Positions 45,065-55,334 of a stretch of 64,000 bases of DNA are shown piece by piece. Positions within the stretch are counted from its first letter, which is position 1, and every line of letters starts with the position of its first letter. The DNA comes from Nocardia niigatensis NBRC 100131 (GTDB taxonomy: Bacteria; Actinomycetota; Actinomycetes; Mycobacteriales; Mycobacteriaceae), in NCBI RefSeq assembly GCF_000308655.1, contig NZ_BAGC01000026.1, positions 62,001 through 126,000 on the forward strand, given 5' to 3'. The notes under the pieces were generated by a model. The model was not told where the DNA came from, did no database searches, and was given only the letters and a program-made list of their open reading frames with translations. Made by a program: the position numbers and the translations under genes.

Positions 45065-46399
45065 TCAGGAGGCGTGGGTGCTGTCGCTGCGCCGGCTCAG
45101 GGTTCCGTTCTGGTGGTTGGGCGGCTTGGCCCGGTACATGGCCAGGTCGGCATCGTGCAGGACGGCCTCCGGGGTGCGGGTGTCGTTCGTGTGCAGGTGC
45201 GTCACGCCGATGGAGGCGTCGACCTGGATGCGATGCCCGCGGGCGATGATCGGCTCGGCCATGGTGTGGCGCAGCCGCGTGATGAGCGAGTCGAGGTCGC
45301 CGCCGAGGGTGCGCCCGGACAGCAGCACCAGGAATTCGTCCCCGCCGATCCGGCCCACGATGTCGTCGGACCGCAGCCCGCGCTGCAGCCGCTGCGCCAC
45401 GATCTGCAGCACGGTGTCGCCGATCGCGTGCCCGAGGGTGTCGTTGATGGACTTGAACCCGTCCAGGTCGATGAACAGCACGCTCGACACCGGCAGGGTC
45501 TCGACCGTGCCCAGCGCCGCCGACAGCCGCGACAGCACCAGCGCCCGATTGGCCAGCCCGGTGAGCGGATCGTGGGTGGCCTGGTACTCCAATTGCCTTC
45601 GGCTGGCCCGGAATTCGGTGATGTCGTTGAACGACGACACGGCCGGCGAGCCCGGATCGCTGGGATTGAGCAGCCGGCTGTTGGCCGAGAGCCAGCGCCG
45701 CTGCCCGTCGGGCCGGTCGAGGCCGAACACGAAGCGGGTCACCGTCTCCCCGGTGGCGAGGGTGCGGATCACCGGATACCAGGACGAGGGCATGGGCTGG
45801 GCATTCGCGTCCAGTAGGGACAGCGGGATGTCGTAGATGTGGCTGCCGACGAGATCGTCGGTGTCGTAGCCGAAGATGCGGCGCGCGGCCGGATTGGCGG
45901 ATTCGATGCGCCCCGTCTGATCGATGACCACCACCCCCTCCTCGAGCTGCGACACCACCTCGGTGAAGAACTGTTCGGCGCGCTGTTGGGCGGCCTCGGC
46001 GCGGCGCTGCGGGGTGAGGTCGTGCACCACCACCTGATAGGCGAGATGTTCGTGCCAGGCGGTGAGCACCGACACGGTCTCCACGTCGACGCTGCCGCCG
46101 TCGCAGCGCACCAGGGTCATCTCGGTGGGGTCGGAGGCGGTGCCCGCGATGGTGAGACGCCGGATGCGGTCGAGCATGGGGGAGACGGAACTCGGTTCGA
46201 CGAAATTGGTGACCGGCTGCCCGATCACCTCGTCCGGATTTCCGGCCGCCAGGAGCCGCAGCATCGCCGGGTTGGCGTAGACGACGGTGCCGCGCTCGTG
46301 GACCACGACCCCGTCGGGGCTGTAATCCACCAGGGACCGATACCGCTGGGCCAGTTGTTCGGCCTCGCCCGGGTTGTTTGCCCGATCGTTACCCATCAT
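45065..46399 (-). CDS. PAS-PAS-GGDEF diguanylate cyclase
   Basis: 444 residues. Two PAS domains (about 20-135 with YSPDGVVVHERGTVVYANPAMLRLL; about 150-275 with LEEGVVVIDQTGRIESANPAARRIFGY), then a GGDEF domain (280-440) with an intact active site RIGGDEF (GGDEF 352-356) and an R-x-x-D inhibitory site at 343-346. It should make c-di-GMP in response to a PAS signal. No EAL domain. ATG 46399 has GGGGGTG 6 nt upstream; ATG 46435 is a longer alternative. Divergent from the ketosynthase gene. Confidence 0.9.
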   Translation of the reverse strand: MMGNDRANNPGEAEQLAQRYRSLVDYSPDGVVVHERGTVVYANPAMLRLLAAGNPDEVIGQPVTNFVEPSSVSPMLDRIRRLTIAGTASDPTEMTLVRCDGGSVDVETVSVLTAWHEHLAYQVVVHDLTPQRRAEAAQQRAEQFFTEVVSQLEEGVVVIDQTGRIESANPAARRIFGYDTDDLVGSHIYDIPLSLLDANAQPMPSSWYPVIRTLATGETVTRFVFGLDRPDGQRRWLSANSRLLNPSDPGSPAVSSFNDITEFRASRRQLEYQATHDPLTGLANRALVLSRLSAALGTVETLPVSSVLFIDLDGFKSINDTLGHAIGDTVLQIVAQRLQRGLRSDDIVGRIGGDEFLVLLSGRTLGGDLDSLITRLRHTMAEPIIARGHRIQVDASIGVTHLHTNDTRTPEAVLHDADLAMYRAKPPNHQNGTLSRRSDSTHAS

Positions 46400-46572
46400 T
46401 ACACGCACCCCCTGATCGTCGTTCCGATACGTCATTGGAGCACGGCACCATTCTGTTATCTGAAAATTTGCTGGTGCCCCTTGCCGACCGTATTGAATCA
46501 ATCACAGTTCGCCACAGCATCGGCCCGCGAGTGGTGATCATTACGGGCAACGGCCCGAGAGGAGCGATGCAA

Positions 46573-47769
46573 ATGCCTGGCACCATCCCCGTCCCGATGG
46601 CCGCAGGTCGGCATCAAGATCATATGACCCTTGCCGGCATCGGCGCTGTCACCGGGTACGGCTGGGGCCGCGAAACCCTCTGGGAGGGTTTGCTGACCGG
46701 CAAACCGGCGGCCCGGCTCTATCCAGGGTACGGCCCGGAACGGGATCGGCAGGGGTGGGTTGCCCGCGTGCCGGACGGTGGCGATCCGGATTTACCGCCC
46801 AGCCGCTACCTGCGCGCGGTCCTGGGCTCGGCGCGCGAGGCGGTGGCCGACGCCCGCGCGCGCGGCTGGCGACCCGGCCGGACGGTCGGCCTGCTGCACG
46901 CCATCGTGCTCGGGAACGCCTACGAGTGGCGGGACTTCTACACCGTCGACGGCGGGCAGCGCCGCTCGCGCGACTACCTGCGATTACTCCCCTCGACCCC
47001 GGTGTCGATGCTGATGAGCGAGTTCGGATTTCACGGCCCGGCCATGAATGTGACCGCCGCCTGCTCCTCGGCGAATGCGGCTCTGATCACCGCGCAGTTG
47101 TGGCTGGCCCAGGGCATCGCCGACGACGTGCTGGTGGTGGCGACCGACATATCAGGGATTCCGGAGATGGTGCAGCCGTTCGTGGCGCTGGGCGCGGCGA
47201 TCGACGACACCGACCCCCTCGACGCCTGCCGCCCCTTCCAGGAGGGCAGCCGCGGCTTCGGTTTCGGCGAGGCATCGGTGGCGTTCCTGGCGACCCGGGA
47301 CGCTGCGCACCCGTACGCGGCGATGCTCGGCGGGGCCATGTCCAACGACGGCCACCACGTGATCTCCGTGGAGCCGACCTACGAGCAGATCTTCGATTGC
47401 GTGGGCCGCGCCCTGGCCGACGCCGGCGTGCGGCCCGACGAGGTCGCCTGCCTCAACTCGCACGGGTCCGGCACCGCCCAGTGCGATGCCGCCGAAACCG
47501 CGCTGCTGACCGAGCTTTTCGACGATCGCCCCGCGGTGGTGGCGCTCAAGCCGCTGGCCGGGCACTGCCAGGCCGCCTCGGCCGGGGTCGAAGTGGCCGC
47601 CGCCGCACTGGGTTACGAGCGCGGGCTGCTGGTGTCGGCCCCGATTGTCGCGCCCGCGCATCCCCGCCTGGTCGACGGCGTCCTGCCCGGCATCGACGGC
47701 ATCACGGTCAAGACGGCGCTCGGCATGGGCGGCAACAACTCCGCGGTGGTGCTCGGCCCGGTCGGCTGA
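46573..47769 (+). CDS. Stand-alone beta-ketoacyl synthase (KAS II-like)
   Basis: 398 residues, thiolase fold. The catalytic triad appears complete: C164 (VTAACSSANAAL), H297 (NSHGSGTAQCDAAE) and H331 (LKPLAGHCQAAS), with the family end ALGMGGNNSAVVLG. It condenses malonyl-ACP with an acyl chain. The sequences around the two His differ from housekeeping FabF (SHGSGT and AGHCQA), so it is a divergent member. No acyl carrier protein or other fatty-acid gene is adjacent. ATG 46573 is preferred because AGGAG lies 8 nt upstream. Convergent with dosS only 10 bp away. Confidence 0.88.
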   Translation: MPGTIPVPMAAGRHQDHMTLAGIGAVTGYGWGRETLWEGLLTGKPAARLYPGYGPERDRQGWVARVPDGGDPDLPPSRYLRAVLGSAREAVADARARGWRPGRTVGLLHAIVLGNAYEWRDFYTVDGGQRRSRDYLRLLPSTPVSMLMSEFGFHGPAMNVTAACSSANAALITAQLWLAQGIADDVLVVATDISGIPEMVQPFVALGAAIDDTDPLDACRPFQEGSRGFGFGEASVAFLATRDAAHPYAAMLGGAMSNDGHHVISVEPTYEQIFDCVGRALADAGVRPDEVACLNSHGSGTAQCDAAETALLTELFDDRPAVVALKPLAGHCQAASAGVEVAAAALGYERGLLVSAPIVAPAHPRLVDGVLPGIDGITVKTALGMGGNNSAVVLGPVG

Positions 47770-47779
47770 CCGGAACGGG

Positions 47780-49582
<1,803 letters not shown>

Positions 49583-50230
49583 TCATGCCGAACGTGGCTG
49601 TCCCGTACGCAATTTCGAGGCGAGGACGGCGGCCTGGGTGCGGCGTTCCATACCGAGCTTGGCCAGCAGCCGGGACACGTAGTTCTTGACGGTCTTCTCG
49701 GCCAGGAACATCCGTTCCGCGATCTGCCGGTTGGTGAGGCCGTCGCCGAGCAGGTCCAGCAGCTTGCGTTCCTGATCGGTCAAACCGGCCAGGGGCCCGT
49801 CGAATTCGGTGCTGCGCCGCAGCCGGGCCATCAGCGCGGCGGCCGCGCGGTTGTCCAGCAGCGAGCGGCCCGCGCCGACCTCCTTGATGGCCTTGGCCAG
49901 TTCCATGCCCTTGATGTCCTTGACCACGTAGCCGCTGGCGCCGGCCAGGATGGCGTCCATCATGGCCTGCTCGTCGGTGTAGGAGGTGAGGATCAGGCAG
50001 CGCAGGTCGTCGATGTCGGCGAGCAGGTCGCGGCAGAGTTCGATGCCGTTGCCGTCGGGCAGGCGCACGTCGAGCACCGCGACGTCGGGATGCAGTGCAG
50101 GGATCCGGGCCAGCGCCTGGGCGACATCGCCGGCCTCGCCGACTACGGTCAGTTCCGGATCCTCCTCCAGGAGGTCGGTGAGACCGCGGCGGACGATCTC
50201 GTGATCGTCGACCAGGAACACTTTGATCAC
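49583..50230 (-). CDS. devR: DosR/DevR-type dormancy response regulator
   Basis: 215 residues, strikingly similar to M. tuberculosis DosR. Receiver with D8-D9, phospho-acceptor D54 ([21 protein letters not shown]), [30 protein letters not shown]; LuxR-type [56 protein letters not shown]. It activates the hypoxia/NO dormancy regulon. GTG 50230 has GGAGG 5 nt upstream. A -10-like TACGTT (50278-50283, minus) and a DosR-like box 26 bp further upstream suggest autoregulation. Confidence 0.95.
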   Translation of the reverse strand: MIKVFLVDDHEIVRRGLTDLLEEDPELTVVGEAGDVAQALARIPALHPDVAVLDVRLPDGNGIELCRDLLADIDDLRCLILTSYTDEQAMMDAILAGASGYVVKDIKGMELAKAIKEVGAGRSLLDNRAAAALMARLRRSTEFDGPLAGLTDQERKLLDLLGDGLTNRQIAERMFLAEKTVKNYVSRLLAKLGMERRTQAAVLASKLRTGQPRSA

Positions 50231-50308
50231 GACGGCCTCCAGTCTCGGGTCGCGGACGCGCGGAACGGTACCGGGCAAACGTATCGCCTGGCAGGAGAGG
50301 CCGATACC

Positions 50309-50400
50309 GCCGAAGGTCCCTAGTTTCCGGCGGCCGGACGACCTGGTGATCTTTTGTCGGAGGACTTTCCCTGAAAGTCGTCTGGTTCGGGACCTTCGGC
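50309..50400. promoter_or_regulatory. Cluster of DosR-box-like sites between dosR and the hibernation factor gene
   Basis: GGGACCTTCGGC occurs twice as an inverted pair: 50309-50320 (minus strand) and 50389-50400 (plus, preceded by TTC). Between them GACTTTC-CCT-GAAAGTC (50363-50379) is a perfect dyad. All resemble halves of the mycobacterial DosR consensus TTSGGGACTWWAGTCCCSAA. Confidence 0.55.
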
Positions 50401-50474
50401 ACTGTCGGGGTCGGTCGGGGTGTGTTGCCATGGAGGCGGGTTGCCGGGTCGGAGCAGGGAGAACGGGGTCGGCT

Positions 50475-51302
50475 ATGGGCGCATTCGATGTGTGGTCGAG
50501 TGGAATCGATCCGGATTTCGTAGTGACCACGCACGGGTCCGTCCCGTCGGGGGAGGTGACCCGGGTAGTGCGCGGATTGGGCCGGATTCTGCGGCGCCAC
50601 GGGGTGGAAGGGCCGGTACGGGCCCGCCTGCACCGCCCTGAGTCCGAGGACGAGACCACCCTGGTGCAGGCGAGTGTGCTGACGCTGGGAAGGGCGTTCC
50701 GAGTTCAGGTCGCCGGGCCGGGACGGTTCGCGGTCACCTTCGCGCTCGAGCGGCTGGATCTGCGGCTGGGCTGCCCGCCGGACGAATTGTCCAGGCCCTG
50801 GCCGGATCCCGCGCGGCCCTCACTGTCCGCGGTGACCGAGCCGCGGCCGATCGTGCGGCGCAAGGACTGCCGACTACAGGTGGCCACACCCGCCGCGGCG
50901 GCGCGGGTGCTCGATGCCATGGACTATGACGCGCACCTGTTCATCGACGCCGGGACCGGATCCGAGGCGGTGGTCTGCTGGACCGGCCCGCTCGGAGTGC
51001 GGACCGTCGGGCGGATACGCGACGGCGTGCCGGTCCTGCTGGAGGACGAAGCGGTGACCCGGCTGTGCCTGGGCGGGCTGCCCTATCTGTTCTTCACCGA
51101 TGCCGACACCCGGCGGGGCCGGCTGCTCTACCGCCGCTTCGACGGCGATCTTGCCCTGGTCGCCGCAGTCGGCGCCGAGGACCGCGCGCGCGATCGGGAC
51201 CGGGATCGCGGCCGGCAGCCCCGGGCCGTCGCGAGCTGTGGGCGCAGGACGCTTCCCGCAAAATTGCCCGAGGTGGCGACTGATTTCGTGAGTCGAAGGT
51301 AA
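50475..51302 (+). CDS. Dormancy-type ribosome hibernation factor (RafH-like, HPF/S30AE family)
   Basis: 275 residues. The N-terminal S30AE-like part ([36 protein letters not shown]) is followed by two tandem copies of the sigma-54-modulation/S30EA C-terminal fold: [29 protein letters not shown] and [37 protein letters not shown]. Such proteins silence ribosomes in dormancy; mycobacterial RafH is DosR-controlled. A short Arg/Asp repeat (DRDRDRG) precedes the C-terminus. Divergent from dosR with DosR-like boxes between. ATG 50475 has GGGGTC upstream; ATG 50430 is possible. Confidence 0.78.
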   Translation: MGAFDVWSSGIDPDFVVTTHGSVPSGEVTRVVRGLGRILRRHGVEGPVRARLHRPESEDETTLVQASVLTLGRAFRVQVAGPGRFAVTFALERLDLRLGCPPDELSRPWPDPARPSLSAVTEPRPIVRRKDCRLQVATPAAAARVLDAMDYDAHLFIDAGTGSEAVVCWTGPLGVRTVGRIRDGVPVLLEDEAVTRLCLGGLPYLFFTDADTRRGRLLYRRFDGDLALVAAVGAEDRARDRDRDRGRQPRAVASCGRRTLPAKLPEVATDFVSRR

Positions 51303-51440
51303 CTCAGCGGGTCCGTCCGGAATCGGTTCGGGACCCAGCCGGCGGCACGGGTTGCCAGGTCGACGGCTCTCTGCCGGCCGCTGAAGGCGCGGGGAGGGAG
51401 GCGGGGACAGTGACCAGCGTTTCAGCACGCGCAGACGAAC

Positions 51441-51463
51441 TTGTCGGTGGGTGCCCCTAGCAT
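51441..51463 (+). promoter_or_regulatory. PafBC (RecA-NDp)-type DNA-damage promoter of uvrA
   Basis: TTGTCGGTG (51441-51449), exactly 8 nt, TAGCAT (51458-51463): a perfect match to TTGTCRGTG-N8-TANNNT. It lies 46 bp before GTG 51510, leaving a short leader with a ribosome binding site. Confidence 0.8.
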
Positions 51464-51509
51464 GGCGTCGGGGGTATGCCTGGATGCTGAAACGTTGGAA
51501 GGATGGCCA

Positions 51510-54509
51510 GTGGCGGATCGCCTGACGGTGCGCGGAGCCCGGGAGCACAACCTCAAGGGGGTCGATCTCGACCTACCTCGCGACAGTCTCATCGTTTTCA
51601 CTGGTCTGTCCGGGTCCGGTAAGTCGTCGCTCGCCTTCGACACGATTTTCGCCGAGGGCCAGCGGCGGTACGTGGAATCGCTGTCCGCGTACGCGCGCCA
51701 GTTCCTCGGGCAGATGGACAAGCCGGATGTGGATTTCATCGAGGGTCTGTCCCCGGCGGTGTCCATCGACCAGAAGTCGACCAACCGCAATCCGCGGTCC
51801 ACGGTCGGCACCATCACCGAGGTCTACGACTATCTGCGTCTGCTGTTCGCGCGCGCGGGCACCCCGCACTGCCCGGTCTGCGGTCATCTGATCGCCAAGC
51901 AGACGCCGCAGCAGATCGTGGACCAGGTGCTGGCCATGCAGGAGGGCACCAAGTTCCAGGTGCTCGCGCCCGTGGTGCGCACCCGCAAGGGCGAATTCGT
52001 GGACCTGTTCGAGTCGCTGAACTCGCAGGGCTATTCGCGTGTCCGAGTCGACGGCGTGGTGTATCCGCTGACCGATCCGCCCAAGCTGAAGAAGCAGGAG
52101 AAGCACGACGTCGAGGTGGTCGTGGACCGTCTCGCCGTGAAGCCGAGCTCCAAACAGCGCCTGACCGATTCGATCGAGACCGCGCTGCGGCTGGCCGACG
52201 GCATCGTGGTGCTGGACTTCGTGGAGCGTGACGAGCACGCCCACGATCGGGAGCGGCGCTTCTCCGAGCGGCTGGCCTGCCCGAACGGGCACCCCCTGGA
52301 CATCGAGGATCTGGAACCGCGGTCGTTCTCCTTCAACTCGCCCTATGGCGCCTGCCCGGACTGCACCGGTCTGGGTATCCGCAAGGAGGTCGACCCGGAT
52401 CTGGTTGTGCCGGACCCGGATCTGAGCCTCAATGACGGCGCGATCGCGCCGTGGTCGCGCGGGCAGACCGCCGAGTACTTCACCCGCCTGCTGTCGGGTC
52501 TGGCCGAGGCCATCGGTTTCTCCATGGACACGCCGTGGAGCCAGCTGCCGCTCAAGGCACGGAAGGCCGTGCTGGAGGGCAGCTCCGAGCAAGTGCACGT
52601 CTCCTACACCAACCGCTACGGCCGGAAGCGTTCGTACTACGCCGATTTCGAGGGCGTGATGCCGTTCCTGCAGCGGCGCATGGACGCTACCGAGTCGGAG
52701 GCGATGAAGGAGCACTACGACGGGTACATGCGGGACATCCCGTGCCCGGTGTGCAGCGGCGCGCGACTGCGGCCCGAGATTCTGGCGGTCACGCTGTCGG
52801 CGGGTCCGGAACAGAAATCCATTGCGGATCTGTCGGATCTGTCGATCGGGGACGCGGCGAAGTTCCTCAATACGCTGACCCTCGACGATCGGCAGGCGGC
52901 CATCGCCGCGCAGGTGATCAAGGAGATCCAGGCGCGCCTGGGCTTCCTGCTCGATGTCGGCCTGCAGTATCTGACGCTGTCGCGGGCCGCGGCCACGCTG
53001 TCCGGCGGTGAGGCGCAGCGTATCCGGCTGGCCACCCAGATCGGGTCCGGCCTGGTGGGCGTGCTGTACGTGCTGGACGAGCCGTCCATCGGCCTGCACC
53101 AGCGGGACAATCGCCGGCTCATCGAAACCCTCACGCGCCTCAAGAGTCTCGGCAATACCCTCATCGTGGTCGAGCACGACGAGGACACCATTCACGCCTC
53201 GGACTGGGTGGTCGACATCGGCCCGCTGGCCGGTGAGCACGGCGGCCAGGTGGTCTACTCGGGTCCGTACGAGGGCCTGCTGAAGGACAAGGGATCGCTC
53301 ACAGGCGCTTACCTTTCCGGCCGCGAGCAGATCGAGGTGCCGCTGGTGCGCCGGCCGATCGACAAGAAGAAGCAGCTCACGGTGGTCGGCGCGGTCGAGC
53401 ACAATCTCCGGGATATCGACGTGAGCTTCCCGCTCGGCGTGTTGACCGCGATCACCGGCGTCTCGGGTTCGGGTAAGTCCACGCTGGTCAACGACATTCT
53501 GGCGACCGTCCTCCAGAACAAGCTGAACGGTGCGCGCCAGGTGCCGGGCCGCCACACGCGAGTGAACGGTCTCGACCATCTGGACAAGCTGGTCCAGGTC
53601 GACCAGTCGCCGATCGGTCGCACGCCGCGCTCGAATCCAGCAACGTACACAGGCGTTTTCGACAAGATCCGCACCCTGTTCGCGGCCACGACCGAGGCCA
53701 AGGTGCGCGGTTACCAGCCCGGCCGGTTCTCCTTCAACGTGAAGGGCGGCCGCTGCGAGGCGTGCTCGGGTGACGGCACGCTGAAGATCGAAATGAACTT
53801 CCTCCCGGACGTGTACGTCCCGTGCGAGGTGTGTCACGGTGCGCGCTACAACCGCGAGACCCTCGAGGTGCACTACAAGGGCAAGACCATCGCCGAGGTG
53901 CTGGACATGCCAATCGAGGAGGCCGCGGAGTTCTTCGAGCCGGTGACCTCGATCCACCGCTATCTCAAGACCCTGGTGGACGTCGGTCTCGGCTATGTAC
54001 GCCTGGGTCAGTCGGCGCCGACGCTGTCCGGTGGTGAGGCGCAGCGCGTCAAGCTGGCCGCCGAACTGCAGAAGCGTTCCACCGGCCGCACCATCTACAT
54101 TCTCGACGAGCCGACCACGGGTCTGCACTTCGAAGACATCCGCAAGCTGCTGTCCGTCATCAATGGCCTGGTCGACAAGGGCAATACGGTCATCGTCATC
54201 GAGCACAACCTCGATGTCATCAAGACCTCGGACTGGGTCATCGACATGGGCCCCGAGGGCGGCTCCGGCGGCGGCACCGTCATCGCCCAGGGTCCGCCGG
54301 AAGACATTGCGGCCGTTCCGGAAAGCTACACCGGTCAGTTCCTGAAGCACGTTCTCGCCGCCCAGCCCGCCTCCCTCGCCGAACCGAAACCGGCCAAGAA
54401 GGCAGCGAAGAAGGCCCCCGCCAAGAAGGCCGCCCCGAAGACCGACGCCCAGGCCACCGCCGCCAAGAAGGCCGCCGCCGCCCGCCGCAAGGCCGCCGCC
54501 TTGCGCTGA
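51510..54509 (+). CDS. uvrA: UvrABC system protein A (excinuclease ATPase subunit)
   Basis: 999 residues. Two ABC ATPase modules: Walker [13 protein letters not shown] and [12 protein letters not shown], signatures [12 protein letters not shown] and [12 protein letters not shown], and zinc sites including CPVCGH and CEACSGDGT...CEVCHG. It scans DNA for lesions and loads UvrB. GTG 51510 gives [15 protein letters not shown], matching the mycobacterial start, with AAGGA 6 nt upstream; the longer frame from 51441 lies inside the promoter. The last 40 or so residues form a Lys/Ala-rich tail ([18 protein letters not shown], then [16 protein letters not shown]), like actinobacterial histone-like tails. 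I do not recall such a tail on mycobacterial UvrA. Confidence 0.97.
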   Translation: MADRLTVRGAREHNLKGVDLDLPRDSLIVFTGLSGSGKSSLAFDTIFAEGQRRYVESLSAYARQFLGQMDKPDVDFIEGLSPAVSIDQKSTNRNPRSTVGTITEVYDYLRLLFARAGTPHCPVCGHLIAKQTPQQIVDQVLAMQEGTKFQVLAPVVRTRKGEFVDLFESLNSQGYSRVRVDGVVYPLTDPPKLKKQEKHDVEVVVDRLAVKPSSKQRLTDSIETALRLADGIVVLDFVERDEHAHDRERRFSERLACPNGHPLDIEDLEPRSFSFNSPYGACPDCTGLGIRKEVDPDLVVPDPDLSLNDGAIAPWSRGQTAEYFTRLLSGLAEAIGFSMDTPWSQLPLKARKAVLEGSSEQVHVSYTNRYGRKRSYYADFEGVMPFLQRRMDATESEAMKEHYDGYMRDIPCPVCSGARLRPEILAVTLSAGPEQKSIADLSDLSIGDAAKFLNTLTLDDRQAAIAAQVIKEIQARLGFLLDVGLQYLTLSRAAATLSGGEAQRIRLATQIGSGLVGVLYVLDEPSIGLHQRDNRRLIETLTRLKSLGNTLIVVEHDEDTIHASDWVVDIGPLAGEHGGQVVYSGPYEGLLKDKGSLTGAYLSGREQIEVPLVRRPIDKKKQLTVVGAVEHNLRDIDVSFPLGVLTAITGVSGSGKSTLVNDILATVLQNKLNGARQVPGRHTRVNGLDHLDKLVQVDQSPIGRTPRSNPATYTGVFDKIRTLFAATTEAKVRGYQPGRFSFNVKGGRCEACSGDGTLKIEMNFLPDVYVPCEVCHGARYNRETLEVHYKGKTIAEVLDMPIEEAAEFFEPVTSIHRYLKTLVDVGLGYVRLGQSAPTLSGGEAQRVKLAAELQKRSTGRTIYILDEPTTGLHFEDIRKLLSVINGLVDKGNTVIVIEHNLDVIKTSDWVIDMGPEGGSGGGTVIAQGPPEDIAAVPESYTGQFLKHVLAAQPASLAEPKPAKKAAKKAPAKKAAPKTDAQATAAKKAAAARRKAAALR

Positions 54510-54521
54510 CACCGAGATTCG

Positions 54522-54554
54522 CGGTGGCCCCACCGCATGGCTGTGAGGCCACCG
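54522..54554 (+). terminator. uvrA terminator
   Basis: CGGTGGCC (54522-54529) pairs with GGCCACCG (54547-54554), 13 bp after the stop, with an internal GGT/ACC dyad. It may also serve the opposing small gene. Confidence 0.6.
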
Positions 54555-54701
54555 TCATGCGGGCGGTGCGCCGTCGAATTGACGTTTCGGGCCCGTCGGT
54601 TCGTCGCAGGTTGGCAGCTTCGGGACCGCTGACGCATCGACGGCATTGTCGAAGTCGAAATGCGGGTTCTCGAGGCGGAAGTCCTCGCGGTTGAACTCCA
54701 T
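54555..54701 (-). CDS. Small peptide of unknown function, 48 aa
   Basis: The minus-strand ORF starts at ATG 54701 with a very strong AGGAGG site 6 nt upstream (54708-54713). The N-terminal half is acidic and Asn/Phe-rich (MEFNREDFRLENPHFDFDN), followed by VPKLPTCDEPTG and an ending with Pro, Gln and Ala. One Cys. There is no signal peptide or transmembrane helix. The leader-plus-core look recalls precursor peptides, and a peptide-exporter gene is 0.6 kb away, but no maturation enzyme is recognised nearby. It may instead be a conserved small protein. Confidence 0.55.
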   Translation of the reverse strand: MEFNREDFRLENPHFDFDNAVDASAVPKLPTCDEPTGPKRQFDGAPPA

Positions 54702-54783
54702 GACGATCCTCCTGTGCCGATTCCCATTCTCAAAATAGCGGCGCGAACGGAATGCCATTGTTCAGAAAGCGGAAGGGCTGGTC

Positions 54784-55269
54784 ATGGGTGTTGTGGCGGA
54801 TCGGTTGGCGGAGTTGGGGATCCGGTTGCCACCGGTTGTGAAGCCACCGCCCGGTCTGAATGTTCCGTTTGCGTGGGTTCGGGTTTCGGGGCGTCGCGTG
54901 CTGGTGTCCGGGCACGGTGCGCTGACCGCGGATGGTCGAGCCGCCGGGCCGTTCGGCAAGGTGCCGAGTGTCGTGTCACCGGCCGAGGCGAGCGAATCCG
55001 CGCGCGGTGCGGCGCTGGCGATGATCGCCGCCCTGGAGGTCGAGCTCGGTGATCTGGATCGGATCTCGGCGTGGCTCATGGTCAATGGCATGGTGAACGC
55101 CGATCACGGCTTCGCGGGCACGACCACCGTCATCAACGGCTTCTCCGATGTCATCCTCGAGGTCTTCGGCGCCGAGATCGGCCGGCACGCCCGTACGGCC
55201 GTCGGCTTCACCACGCTGCCGCTCGGCTACTGCGTCACCGTCGCCGCGGAAGTGGAGATCGACGGCTGA
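54784..55269 (+). CDS. RidA/YjgF family protein
   Basis: 161 residues. The family pattern is clear: VRVSGRRVLVSGHGALTADGRAAG, GAALAMIAALEVELGDLDRISAWLMVNGMVNADHGFAG, and the active-site end HARTAVGFTTLPLGYCVTVAAEVEI, where the Arg before TAVG corresponds to the imine-binding Arg of RidA. It probably deaminates reactive enamine/imine intermediates. Divergent from the small peptide gene. A terminator at 55280-55311 separates it from the opposing exporter gene. Confidence 0.88.
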   Translation: MGVVADRLAELGIRLPPVVKPPPGLNVPFAWVRVSGRRVLVSGHGALTADGRAAGPFGKVPSVVSPAEASESARGAALAMIAALEVELGDLDRISAWLMVNGMVNADHGFAGTTTVINGFSDVILEVFGAEIGRHARTAVGFTTLPLGYCVTVAAEVEIDG

Positions 55270-55279
55270 GCGCAGCCGA

Positions 55280-55311
55280 AAGGCCCCGCACCGGAATCGG
55301 TACGGGGCCTT
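55280..55311. terminator. Terminator between RidA and the convergent exporter gene
   Basis: AAGGCCCCG (55280-55288) pairs with CGGGGCCTT (55303-55311) with an inner ACCG/CGGT, T-rich on the plus side (TTCGTATTTC). Confidence 0.75.
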
Positions 55312-55334
55312 CGTATTTCGTGGTTACCGAGCTG

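Noticed and set aside
51180..51230. Arg-Asp repeat in the hibernation factor as a DNA repeat or CRISPR
   Set aside because: It is a short codon-level repeat of CGGGAC/CGGGAT units coding DRDRDRG, without spacers. No CRISPR array, insertion sequence or attachment site was seen in the window.
51441..51509. Longer UvrA start at 51441
   Set aside because: This stretch contains the promoter element itself (TTGTCGGTG...TAGCAT), so it cannot be translated from that promoter.
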